A stretch of DNA of 13,611 bases from an uncultured Clostridia bacterium (GCA_934292955.1 CAKQXZ010000057.1:1-13611); one strand, 5' to 3'; shown: positions 1 to 7,838, counted from the first letter of the stretch. Numbers and translations are program-made. The notes: generated from the letters alone by a model not told the origin.

Positions 1-1
1 C

Positions 2-520
2 CGCGCGGCAAACAAAGGGCGTCCCGCCGATCTTTCCGACGACCTGCGCGGGCAGAAAATTCAGTCCGTGGCAGAAGATTTTCTTAACATTTACGGACAC
101 GACGGCATAGACGAAAGCGTGCTTTACGACGGAATAGATTACGCGCTTAACACTCTCCGCACGCACGGCGTAAAACTTGCCGTTCTTTCAAACAAAGCGC
201 AATACGCCGCCGACATATTCAACGAGCGATTTCTTTCAAAATATTCGTTTGATTTAGTTCTCGGTCAGACCGACGATCTGCCGCTTAAACCCGCCCCCGA
301 CGGACTGCTTAAAATTCTTAAAACATTAAACGTAGAAAAAGCCGACGCGGTAATGATAGGCGACGGCGAAACCGACTATTTAACCGCAAAAAACGCCGGT
401 ATAGATTGCGTTTCGGTTTTATGGGGTTTCCGCTCGGAAGAAGAACTTAAAAGCGCGGGCGCAACGGTATTTATCCGTAACCCGAAAGAAATTCCGACCG
501 CTCTCGGAATAAAAGAATAA
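2..520 (+). CDS. HAD-superfamily hydrolase, phosphoglycolate phosphatase-like (5' end missing)
   Basis: The reading frame is open from the first bases of the window, so the gene begins upstream. The GTG at position 68 is an internal codon: the codons before it encode residues that fit the cap domain. About 172 residues are visible. HAD motif II is LAVLSNK, motif III is the lysine in LPLKPAPDG, and motif IV is MIGDGETDYLTAKNAGID. The nucleophile motif DxDGT must lie off the left edge. The family removes phosphate from small molecules such as 2-phosphoglycolate through an aspartyl-phosphate intermediate, in the cytoplasm. The substrate cannot be assigned from sequence alone, since pyrophosphatases and sugar phosphatases share this layout. 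mscL follows 61 bp downstream on the same strand. No clear terminator separates them, so co-transcription is possible. The spacer carries one copy of the GATAATCGACYTATAR motif. Confidence 0.88.
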   Translation, partial: RAANKGRPADLSDDLRGQKIQSVAEDFLNIYGHDGIDESVLYDGIDYALNTLRTHGVKLAVLSNKAQYAADIFNERFLSKYSFDLVLGQTDDLPLKPAPDGLLKILKTLNVEKADAVMIGDGETDYLTAKNAGIDCVSVLWGFRSEEELKSAGATVFIRNPKEIPTALGIKE

Positions 521-534
521 ATCTTAAAATACTC

Positions 535-550
535 GATAATCGACTTATAG
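535..550 (+). repeat. Intergenic 16-bp motif, copy 1 (GATAATCGACTTATAG)
   Basis: This is an exact match to the consensus GATAATCGACYTATAR shared by five places in the window. It lies between the HAD gene stop and the mscL start, preceded by CTC as in copy 5. It contains the near-palindrome CGATAATCG. Its function is unknown. Confidence 0.75.
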
Positions 551-581
551 CCTTGTATTTTAATAAAACGGAGATGTTTTT

Positions 582-1160
582 ATGAGTAAACAAAAAAAAG
601 GTAACGTCTTGAAAGAATTCAAAGCATTCATTTCAAAAGGCAGCGTACTTGATCTTGCCGTTGCAACCATCATCGGCTCTGCGTTCGGTCAGATCGTTTC
701 GTCGTTCACCAACGGAATAATCATGCCGCTCGTATCGCTGCTCTTCTCGGTTGAAGACCTTGCAAAAGAATCAATCGTTCTTCGCCCTGCGGTAATCGAT
801 AAGGTAACGGAAGAAATTATCAAACCGGCCGTCACCTGGCAATACGGCGCATTCGTGCAAGCGGTTATCAACTTCCTTATTATCGCGCTCTTCCTGTTCA
901 TACTCGTTAAAGTAATCAGAAGCGTTCAGAAATCGCTCGACATCGACGCGCAACTCACCGCTTCCGTTCAGAAAAAACTCGATAACGACGAAAAACTCAC
1001 CGACTTCGAAGCAAAATGGCTTGCAAACAAAATGAAGAGAGACCCGGAAAATGCTCCCGCAAAGAAACCCGAACCGCAGCCCGAGCCCGCTCCCGAGCCT
1101 ACTCCGACCGAAAAAATGCTCGCCGAAATCGTCGATCTTCTCAAAAAAGAACATCAGTAA
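582..1160 (+). CDS. mscL: Large-conductance mechanosensitive channel MscL with extended C-terminal region
   Basis: MscL is a homopentameric inner-membrane channel that opens under membrane tension and releases solutes during hypo-osmotic shock. The N-terminal helix and first membrane helix (residues about 10-50) carry the family signature KGSVLDLAVATIIGSAFGQI followed by IIMPL. The second membrane helix spans about residues 88-112 (YGAFVQAVINFLIIALFLFI). The C-terminal cytoplasmic bundle helix is TEKMLAEIVDLLKK at residues 176-189. At 192 residues it is longer than the usual 130-150. The extra length is a charged segment plus a Pro/Glu/Ala stretch at residues 113-175, between the second membrane helix and the bundle. 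The ATG is preceded by ACGGAGA at a suitable distance. Identification is firm; the role of the insert is unknown. Confidence 0.96.
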   Translation: MSKQKKGNVLKEFKAFISKGSVLDLAVATIIGSAFGQIVSSFTNGIIMPLVSLLFSVEDLAKESIVLRPAVIDKVTEEIIKPAVTWQYGAFVQAVINFLIIALFLFILVKVIRSVQKSLDIDAQLTASVQKKLDNDEKLTDFEAKWLANKMKRDPENAPAKKPEPQPEPAPEPTPTEKMLAEIVDLLKKEHQ

Positions 1161-1295
1161 TTTTTTTCGCGATTTCTTAAGTAATATTCGGATATTAACG
1201 GCAACCCATGATACTTGTTAACTTCACACTATTAAAACGTTGCAAGCCGTTATAATCCGAACTTATTCGAATTCACGAACGAATTCAAATCACCT

Positions 1296-1329
1296 AAGAC
1301 CGAAACGACCGTTTCGGTCTTTTTTCTTA
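1296..1329 (+). terminator. Rho-independent terminator downstream of mscL
   Basis: AAGACCGAAAC and GTTTCGGTCTT form a perfect 11-bp stem around a GACC loop, followed by a run of T. It lies 136 nt after the mscL stop. It probably ends the mscL transcript, although a short independent RNA starting after the TATAAT at 1251 would end here too. Confidence 0.9.
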
Positions 1330-1331
1330 GT

Positions 1332-1626
1332 TAGGGATTCCATTCCTTATCACTAATTACCGAAAAGGCGGCTTTTTAGCCCTTTTCCGCAAACACTCGG
1401 AACGCAGTACGTTCAGTACAGCATTCGTCGTGTTTGCAAAAAATCATCTAAAAATACGCACTTTTCGGTGCTGCGCATTTTTGCGGATAAGAAATCGCCG
1501 CTTGCGGTTCGGTTTTTGCAAGGCAAACGACCGAAATAGTACTCGACGTACATTGATGGTTGTTTAACATAGCAAAAACCGATTTATTGCCGCAAAAATA
1601 ATTAGTGATGACGAATGGAATCCCTA
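1332..1626. mobile_element. MITE-like non-autonomous element, about 291 bp with 28-bp inverted ends and TA flanks
   Basis: The left end (1332-1359) and the reverse complement of the right end (1599-1626) match at 26 of 28 bases, starting TAGGGATTCCATTC and ending CACTAATTA. Both ends can be read as TA plus GGGATTCC, which fits a duplicated TA target as made by IS630/Tc1-mariner type transposases. The interior has no credible gene. It contains several inverted repeats, for example GCAAACAC (1389-1396) with GTGTTTGC (1430-1437), and AAAAATACGCAC facing TGCGCATTTTT. A minus-strand ORF of 60 codons inside it is best seen as chance. The element starts only a few bases after the mscL terminator. 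The transposase that would move it is not in this window, so the family assignment is inference. Confidence 0.72.
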
Positions 1627-1748
1627 TCATTTTTTACTTTCTTCGTCATCGTTTTTCCCTTACGAGCAGGTAGTCCCGACCTCCGGACTATGATTCTTTT
1701 TCTTTCTTCGTTCATTCTATTCTTCTTCTCTTCACTCATCCTTTTTCA

Positions 1749-1812
1749 GTTATCCTGAGACGTACCCGCTTGTTCGACTTGCGAAGGATCCGGGCGCTTG
1801 CGCCGCATTTCC
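1749..1812 (+). repeat. Interspersed hairpin repeat, copy A (diverged)
   Basis: This copy begins GTTATCCTGAGACG and continues to GCGAAGGATCCGGGCGC, and matches copies B (9309), C (9569) and D (11382) in order and strand. The 3' part forms a hairpin GGCG-CTTG-CGCC where the other copies have a 5-bp stem with a GCA or ACA loop. It is the most diverged copy and lacks the CGCGTCACCTTA tail of B and C. Confidence 0.72.
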
Positions 1813-1949
1813 TTCAGAGCCATACCCGCATTTCCATAACACACTCCACCGCCGTTCGTTGGTTATTCTCATAAGCCGCAAGAACTTCATTATTCCGGTA
1901 ATTATTTTTACAACACAACAATCAGTTGGTTTTGCAATAAAAATATTCC

Positions 1950-1978
1950 TTGCACAAAATCTTATAATATGTTATACT
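1950..1978 (+). promoter_or_regulatory. Sigma-A-type promoter for the helicase gene
   Basis: TTGCAC (1950-1955) and TATACT (1973-1978) are separated by exactly 17 bp in an AT-rich stretch. Transcription would start near 1985, giving a leader of about 135 nt before the ATG at 2122. No recognisable riboswitch was seen in the leader. Confidence 0.7.
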
Positions 1979-2121
1979 GTGACGTAGTGATTAAATTTAT
2001 CATACTGTTCTATCATAAAGAAGGATGCACATTATTTTAAGCACTTATTGTTTCATTTACATTAAAAATCGTTTTTTTTCTAAATGCGATAAGCAATCGA
2101 AAAAATGTAAGGGGTTTCAAA

Positions 2122-5100
2122 ATGGGGTTTTTCTCTAAATTTTTCGGAAGAAAATCTAAAAACAAATCGGATAAACAGCCGCTTGAATATAAACAGGCGG
2201 AGTTATTCAATAAAAAGTTTTCGGATTTGTTGGCGGAAGATAAATATATAGCCCGCAGTTCATATTGCAATTTAATAGAAGAATATAAACCCACCGCGAT
2301 TTTTTTTGAAAACAACAGGAGAGCAAACACTCTATCATATTATTGCAAACAAAACAAAGTCAGTGAAAAGGTTATAGATGATTTTCTTACCACATATGCG
2401 AATATATCCGATTTGAAGAAAGGGTCTATCCTTGCAGACGCTCATAACGAACAATATATTAAAAAGCACCTTTTATCCGAAAAAATATACCTTGACAACA
2501 TCCTTACAGAAATTGATCCAAAAATTTTATTAGATGAAGAACAACGCCGAGTTATTCTTTCCGACGAAGATTATTCTCTCGTAATCGCCGGCGCAGGAGC
2601 CGGAAAAACAACAACCGTTGCTGCAAAAGTCAGATATTTAGTAGAGAAAAAACATATTTTGCCCGAACAAATACTTGTGATTTCTTTCACAAATAAAGCA
2701 GTCGGCGAACTAAAAGAGCGTATAAACGAAGGATTACTTATTCCCTGCCCAATCACTACCTTTCATAGTGCGGGCTATGCGATTTTGCGAAAAAAAGACG
2801 ATATTAAAAAACAAATCGTAGACGAAGGTTTTCTTTATAATTCGGTAAACAACTATCTAAAAGGGAATATTTTGGAACAGCCTGAACTGGTCGATAAATT
2901 GATCATGTTTTTCGGCTCATACTTTGATGCACCGTATGAAGGAGATGATATCAATCTTTTCTTCAACTATATATCAAAGAGCGATTTTTCAACGTTAAAA
3001 AGCAATATTAACGAATATAACGAACAAATTATAGACCGCAGAACAAGTAAAATAACAACTATAACAAACGAAATTCTTCGTTCTGCTCAGGAAGTCCGAA
3101 TAGCGAACTACTTGTATCTTAATAAAATCGATTATATTTACGAAGCCCCGTACCCCTACCACATTCTTAAAGCGAAAAAACCGTATACCCCCGACTTCTG
3201 CATAAAACAAGGAAATAAAGTTGCATATATCGAACATTTCGGCATTACGGAAAACGGAAAGCATAGTTATTATACACCCGAACAACTCACTAAATATAAA
3301 AAAGAAATCCTGGATAAAATTGTGCTGCATAAAAAACACGGCACAACTTTAATTTATACATTTTCAAAGTATAACGACGGAAGAGATTTATTAGACCATC
3401 TTCAGGAAGAACTTACTAAAAACGGTTTTGTTTTAGAAAAACGTCCTTCGGAAGAAGTCTTTGAAAAATTAGTAAATACCGAAGAAAATAAATACATCGC
3501 AAGATTAGTCAAATTGATATGCGTATTTATCAATAACTTTAAGACAAACGGCTACAACATCGATGATTTTTATCGTTTCGAACGCGGGAACGCAAATGTA
3601 AGAACAAAACTGTTTCTTGATATTTGCAAAGAATGCTATCTTGAATACCAAAAAAAGTTGGCGGAAAGCAACTCGATAGATTTTCAGGATATGATTAACG
3701 ACTCCGCAAGAATACTCCGCGAAAAAGAAATCGCAAAAGAAACGTTAGACTTCAAGTACATCATTGTCGACGAGTACCAGGATATTTCCAGACAAAGATT
3801 CGATTTAACCAAAGAATTATCCAATTTATGCGCAGCAAAGATTATCGCAGTCGGCGACGACTGGCAATCGATATACGCATTCAGCGGTTCGGATATCACG
3901 CTTTTTACCCACTTCTGCTCTATAATGGGTTATGGCAAAGAATTAAAAATTACGAAAACATATCGCAATGCGCAAGAAGTTATCGATATAGCGGGTAACT
4001 TTATTCAAAAGAACGAAAGTCAGATTAAAAAATCTCTCATTTCTCCCAAAAGCATACAAAAGCCTGTTATTATCGAAACCTACAGCGAAGAATTCGACCG
4101 AAAAGAATTTCAAGGCAAAGGCGGCAAATTTTTCCACTTAGGCAAGCAAGTCGAAACGGTAATCGGGCAGATACTCGCAAAAAATAAGGAAGAAGGCAAA
4201 GGCAGCAATTCGTCAATACTTCTCATCGGTCGGTTCAACTTTGACGCAAGAAATCTCTGTTTTTCTAACGATTTCGTCTACGACGATCAGAATAATAAAA
4301 TAATCAGCAAAAAATACAGATACGCTAAATTGGAGTTTTTGACCGCGCACAGTTCCAAAGGTTTAGGATACGACAACGTTATTATCGTAAACGCAAGAAA
4401 CGAAATGTACGGTTTTCCTTCAAAAGTAGATACCGATCCCGTAATGCAATACGTCATACACGACGACAAATCAATCGAATATGCAGAAGAACGCCGCTTG
4501 TTCTATGTCGCAATGACAAGAACGAAAAATCGCGTTTATATCGTAACGCCGGAACAGCACCCGTCCGAATTTATTTTAGAACTTATAAAAGATTACCCGA
4601 ATGTTACCCTATTAGGCGATATTGACAAAAGCATAAAATCTCCTAAGACTACACTAAAAAAATGCCCTATTTGCGGTTATCCGCTTCAACTCCGCTGGAA
4701 GAAAAATTACGGACTTCGTTTATGGATGTGTACCAACGAACCCGAAATATGCGGTTTTCTTACAAACGATTTAAGCGGCGGAGATATGTCTATTGAAAAA
4801 TGCGATAATTGTAAAGACGGATATCTGATTGTAAAAAAAGGAACCACCGGACCCGTTTTAGGTTGCACAAATTATAAACCCGACAAAACGGGATGCGACA
4901 GGCTGATGACCCCGGATTATTATAAACGTTGGTTAACCGAAGGCTTTGAAGAAGACATTTCGATAGAAAAACCGTCATATAGTCAACCTATAAAACAGGA
5001 AATTCCTTCCGTCATTCAAACGACCCCCATCGGAATAAACAAAGAACGCAAAAAAGCCGATGTTCACACAGTCGAGCGTGCCGTTCGTTATATCGAAAAG

Positions 5101-5388
5101 GACGGGTTTTCCGTGCTTATAGACAACGAAGGAAAATTGATTACAGACATGAGTTTATTGCACTATCTCCGGAGAATTCGTGCAAATATAGCGAAAGAAG
5201 AAAAACGCCCCGCATATACTATCATGACTAACAACGGATTGGTTAGTCTTGCTACATACCGACCCGCAAACAAGGAAGAATTTACAAATTTATACGGATT
5301 AGGCGAAGGATCTTATAATTCATACGGGCAAATATTTATAAACGCAATAAAAGAATATCGCAGCACGTCGCAAAACAAGATTCATTGA
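2122..5388 (+). CDS. UvrD/helicase-IV-like SF1 helicase with embedded PD-(D/E)xK-like nuclease, zinc ribbons and HRDC domain
   Basis: The protein (1088 residues) is a predicted ATP-dependent 3'-5' DNA helicase. Walker A is AGAGAGKTTT (156-165), motif Ia ISFTNKA (187-193), motif II DEYQD (550-554), motif III VGDDWQSIYAFSGSD (577-591), motif IV KTYRN (612-616), motif V LTAHSSKGLGYDNVIIV (740-756) and motif VI RRLFYVAMTRTKNR (791-804). Motif III resembles helicase IV (HelD). Residues about 315-437 resemble a PD-(D/E)xK nuclease: EVRIANYLYL (324-333), PDF with D358, IEHFG with E371, then a Lys/His-rich helix and TLIYTFS. Two four-cysteine zinc ribbons follow (C848, C851, C870, C877; C894, C897, C915, C925). 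The C-terminus (about 1012-1080) looks like HRDC. AAGGGG lies 7 bases before the ATG. The gene is visibly richer in AT and in TTA, ATA and AGA codons than its neighbours, and has its own promoter and terminator. The role (repair or defence) is inferred; helicase activity is well supported. Confidence 0.9.
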   Translation: MGFFSKFFGRKSKNKSDKQPLEYKQAELFNKKFSDLLAEDKYIARSSYCNLIEEYKPTAIFFENNRRANTLSYYCKQNKVSEKVIDDFLTTYANISDLKKGSILADAHNEQYIKKHLLSEKIYLDNILTEIDPKILLDEEQRRVILSDEDYSLVIAGAGAGKTTTVAAKVRYLVEKKHILPEQILVISFTNKAVGELKERINEGLLIPCPITTFHSAGYAILRKKDDIKKQIVDEGFLYNSVNNYLKGNILEQPELVDKLIMFFGSYFDAPYEGDDINLFFNYISKSDFSTLKSNINEYNEQIIDRRTSKITTITNEILRSAQEVRIANYLYLNKIDYIYEAPYPYHILKAKKPYTPDFCIKQGNKVAYIEHFGITENGKHSYYTPEQLTKYKKEILDKIVLHKKHGTTLIYTFSKYNDGRDLLDHLQEELTKNGFVLEKRPSEEVFEKLVNTEENKYIARLVKLICVFINNFKTNGYNIDDFYRFERGNANVRTKLFLDICKECYLEYQKKLAESNSIDFQDMINDSARILREKEIAKETLDFKYIIVDEYQDISRQRFDLTKELSNLCAAKIIAVGDDWQSIYAFSGSDITLFTHFCSIMGYGKELKITKTYRNAQEVIDIAGNFIQKNESQIKKSLISPKSIQKPVIIETYSEEFDRKEFQGKGGKFFHLGKQVETVIGQILAKNKEEGKGSNSSILLIGRFNFDARNLCFSNDFVYDDQNNKIISKKYRYAKLEFLTAHSSKGLGYDNVIIVNARNEMYGFPSKVDTDPVMQYVIHDDKSIEYAEERRLFYVAMTRTKNRVYIVTPEQHPSEFILELIKDYPNVTLLGDIDKSIKSPKTTLKKCPICGYPLQLRWKKNYGLRLWMCTNEPEICGFLTNDLSGGDMSIEKCDNCKDGYLIVKKGTTGPVLGCTNYKPDKTGCDRLMTPDYYKRWLTEGFEEDISIEKPSYSQPIKQEIPSVIQTTPIGINKERKKADVHTVERAVRYIEKDGFSVLIDNEGKLITDMSLLHYLRRIRANIAKEEKRPAYTIMTNNGLVSLATYRPANKEEFTNLYGLGEGSYNSYGQIFINAIKEYRSTSQNKIH

Positions 5389-5421
5389 AGTTTCCGAAAA
5401 TCGGCAATAACAATAAAAATG

Positions 5422-5457
5422 CATCGAAAAAGCTTTTCGCTTGATCGATGTTTTTTT
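5422..5457 (+). terminator. Rho-independent terminator of the helicase gene
   Basis: The stem CATCGA/TCGATG is extended by AAGC/GCTT across a small internal mismatch, and T7 follows directly. It lies 34 nt after the helicase stop codon. This supports a single-gene transcript. Confidence 0.88.
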
Positions 5458-5549
5458 ATTCTACGGTTAAATTGTTATTTTTTTCGATATTTTGAATAGA
5501 GACGATCTGCTAAAACATTTAAGACTGCAAAAAAGCCGCCCGCAAAAAA

Positions 5550-5579
5550 TTGACAACGCGCCCGCGCGTGTGATATCAT
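5550..5579 (+). promoter_or_regulatory. Sigma-A-type promoter for the LRR lipoprotein gene
   Basis: TTGACA (5550-5555) and TATCAT (5574-5579) are 18 bp apart. The -10 also carries the extended TG element (TGATATCAT). The spacer is strikingly GC-rich (GCGCCCGCGCG). The 8-bp palindrome TGATATCA (5571-5578) overlaps the -10 and recurs at the SPFH promoter. The leader of about 75 nt contains ATGCGCGTAT (5601-5610) facing ATACGCAT (5633-5640), a possible hairpin upstream of the ribosome site. Confidence 0.78.
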
Positions 5580-5661
5580 AAATTACAGATTATAATTTAC
5601 ATGCGCGTATCCGACCGACGACATGGCGCGATATACGCATTTGTAATAAAAGGGGCCTTCT

Positions 5662-7665
5662 ATGAAGAAACATCAAAGCATTATCATACTGCTTGCAGTC
5701 ATAGCGATTTCTGTCTGTGCTTTATCGGCATGCACTCAAAAACGTCTGCAAACGCCCACCGACGTAAAAATCGAAAACGACTGTCTTGTATGGTCGGAAG
5801 TCGCAGGCGCGCAAGGTTATATGGTTTCCGTAAACGATCAGAAATATTTTACCGACGAACCCATTCTCGACCTGCTCAACATAACGATAGAATACACGAC
5901 CTACAAGTTTTCCGTTATCGCGCTCGACAGCGACGCGGCAACCGATTCGATTCCGTCGCGACTGTTTGTTTATAAGCCGAAAATGCCCGAAAATATTTTT
6001 GACTACACCGTTATAAACGACAAAGCAAAAACGGCTGCAATCTCACTTAAAAGCAATATCGACGAGTCGCAGATTCCCGAAAAACTTATTATTCCCGCAC
6101 TTGCAAGCAACGGTTACAGCGTCGTAAAAGCCGACAGTCTTGCAAACAATGTGACAAAGAGCGTATGGCTCCCTAACAGTATAGAAGAAATTTCGAAATA
6201 CGCATTCAGAAATTCAAGCGAACTTATGCGCATAAATATGCCGCAAAGATTAAAAACTATCGGCGATAACGCGTTCGAAAACTGCGCCAAACTTTCCGAA
6301 ATAACCATACCCGACACCGTAACCACCCTTTTTGCAAACGCGTTCAACAACTGCTCTTCGATAAAAGAGATAAACATACCTTTATCCGTCACCACTATCA
6401 GAGTAGATCAGACCGGTTTTTTCAACGGTTGCGACTCGCTTGAAACAATCACTCTCACGGGGAGCGGAAGCAACGCTATGGGGCTGACGGTCGAAAACGG
6501 CTGCCTTATGCTTTCAAACAGAACGCTTCTTCGCGCGGTAGGCAACTTCACTATGCCCGATAACACCGCCACCCTTTACCCGTTCTCCGTCAGCGGCAAC
6601 AAGTACGTTAAAAATCTCACTTTGCCCGACAGCGTTACAACGGTAAACAGCGGAGCCTTTTCCGACTGCAAAAACCTTGAAACTTTATCTTTCGGAAACG
6701 GCGCCGTAACTCTTGACAGTTCAAACTACCCCATACTTTACGGTTGCGAAAACCTTAAATCGGTCAGCATTCCGGCGGCGACCACGACCATAAAATCCAA
6801 CCTGTTCGGTTCTTGTCCCGCTCTTACAAACGTTACCGTCGATTCGGCGAACGAAACGTATAAATCAAACGGTACGTTCATCGTCGCCAACGCAGATAAT
6901 TCTATCGTCTGCGGCGCAAACGCAACAAATCTTCCCACCGACAGCAAGCGCATACTCGACTATGCCTTTGCCTATTCCGATATAGAAGAAGCGGTCATTC
7001 CGTCGGGCTATGCAATCAATTCATACGCGTTTGCGAACTGTCGCAACCTTAAAAAAGTTACGCTGCCGCAAGATCTTGCGTCCATAAAAGAAGGGGCGTT
7101 CTATAATTGCTACAATCTCGAAAACATCGCTATTCCCGATACCGTCCGCGAAATATCGGACTTTGCATTCTACGGTTGCTATAAGCTCGCCGCAAACGTG
7201 CCGGGAACCGTAACGATCATGGGCAACTGTGCGTTCTACGGCGTAACCGTGTATACAACCGCAAACGCTCAGACATCATGGGTAAAAGATTCCGTTGACA
7301 AAACGTCCCTTATCATGGTGCCGCTTAACAACGTCAGTATGTTCGGCAACGCGACCTTCCGTAAAGACGGAATTACTTCTTACGTTTATTCGGTTGTCTA
7401 CAATAAAGGCGAATCGTACATCGAGTTCAGAAACAAAGCGGACGGCGTTCCCGACGCAACAGCCTACAGAGCCGTTCCCGTACGCAACGGTTATAAATTC
7501 TTAGGCTGGTCGCGTACCGAAAACAGCACCGCGCCCGATTATACGCCCACCGTATATACTCCCGAATCCGAACTTATAACGCCGTTCGAAGTCTGCCTTA
7601 CGAGCGCAGAACTCAAAGCCCTTGCGCCCGACACTGTGCTTTACGCCGTCTGGCAAAGAATCTGA
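5662..7665 (+). CDS. BspA-type leucine-rich-repeat lipoprotein with C-terminal InlB-like repeat
   Basis: The 667-residue protein starts with a lipoprotein signal: MKKHQS, a hydrophobic core, and the lipobox ALSAC with the lipidated cysteine at residue 24. It should be anchored on the outer face of the membrane. Residues about 31-105 look like a fibronectin-type-III-like beta domain (LVWSEVAGAQGYMVSV). Residues about 160-530 hold about ten imperfect LRR_5/BspA repeats of the form ...I..IGDNAFENCAKLSEITIPDTV. Near residues 575-663 is a Listeria–Bacteroides (InlB B-repeat) type module ending NGYKFLGWSRTENST and VLYAVWQRI. Such proteins usually bind host, mucin or other surface ligands; the ligand here is unknown. 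AAAAGGGG lies 7 bases before the ATG. It has its own promoter and shares a bidirectional terminator with the convergent RHH gene. Confidence 0.92.
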   Translation: MKKHQSIIILLAVIAISVCALSACTQKRLQTPTDVKIENDCLVWSEVAGAQGYMVSVNDQKYFTDEPILDLLNITIEYTTYKFSVIALDSDAATDSIPSRLFVYKPKMPENIFDYTVINDKAKTAAISLKSNIDESQIPEKLIIPALASNGYSVVKADSLANNVTKSVWLPNSIEEISKYAFRNSSELMRINMPQRLKTIGDNAFENCAKLSEITIPDTVTTLFANAFNNCSSIKEINIPLSVTTIRVDQTGFFNGCDSLETITLTGSGSNAMGLTVENGCLMLSNRTLLRAVGNFTMPDNTATLYPFSVSGNKYVKNLTLPDSVTTVNSGAFSDCKNLETLSFGNGAVTLDSSNYPILYGCENLKSVSIPAATTTIKSNLFGSCPALTNVTVDSANETYKSNGTFIVANADNSIVCGANATNLPTDSKRILDYAFAYSDIEEAVIPSGYAINSYAFANCRNLKKVTLPQDLASIKEGAFYNCYNLENIAIPDTVREISDFAFYGCYKLAANVPGTVTIMGNCAFYGVTVYTTANAQTSWVKDSVDKTSLIMVPLNNVSMFGNATFRKDGITSYVYSVVYNKGESYIEFRNKADGVPDATAYRAVPVRNGYKFLGWSRTENSTAPDYTPTVYTPESELITPFEVCLTSAELKALAPDTVLYAVWQRI

Positions 7666-7797
7666 CTACACGCCGCAAAAGGCAATATCAAGAAACACAC
7701 GTCGCCACAATCAAACAATTTCAAAACAGGCGCGCGCGATATTCAGATCGTTTCAATTCATGGCATAACAAATTTTCAATTAAAACTGAATTATATC

Positions 7798-7835
7798 AAA
7801 AAAACATACTGCTACAATGTAACAGTATGTTTTTT
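7798..7835. terminator. Bidirectional terminator between the LRR gene and the RHH gene
   Basis: AAAAAAACATACTG faces CAGTATGTTTTTT across an 11-nt loop. A-run and T-run flank the stem on both sides, so it can act on either strand. It sits between convergent genes, 3 nt from the stop end of the RHH gene. Confidence 0.88.
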
Positions 7836-7838
7836 ATT

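Larger units (their letters stand above)
1161..2121. other. 961-bp intergenic region: terminator, MITE, hairpin repeat, promoter
   Basis: No convincing gene was found here. The stretch holds a strong terminator (1296-1329), a MITE-like element (1332-1626), a pyrimidine-rich plus strand (about 1627-1746) with a small TAGTCC/GGACTA inverted repeat (1671-1690), repeat copy A (1749-1812), and the helicase promoter (1950-1978) with a leader of about 135 nt. An isolated TATAAT lies at 1251-1256 with no good -35 box. A 45-codon minus-strand ORF (1602-1739) is discussed under findings. Confidence 0.8.

Noticed and set aside
1332..1626. Group II intron, riboswitch or attenuator in place of the MITE
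   Set aside because: No domain V-like end or known riboswitch core was seen; long matching terminal inverted repeats with TA flanks fit a MITE better.
1448..1630. 60-codon minus-strand ORF in the MITE
   Set aside because: It lies almost wholly inside the element, includes its inverted end, and shows no protein pattern.
2025..2138. 37-codon ORF in the helicase leader, overlapping the helicase start
   Set aside because: The purine-rich site touches the ATG with no spacer and the peptide shows no pattern; a leader peptide cannot be supported.
5601..5975. 124-codon plus-strand ORF upstream of and overlapping the LRR gene
   Set aside because: It is out of frame with the well-supported lipoprotein gene, has no ribosome site and reads as low-quality Arg/His/Ser-rich sequence.
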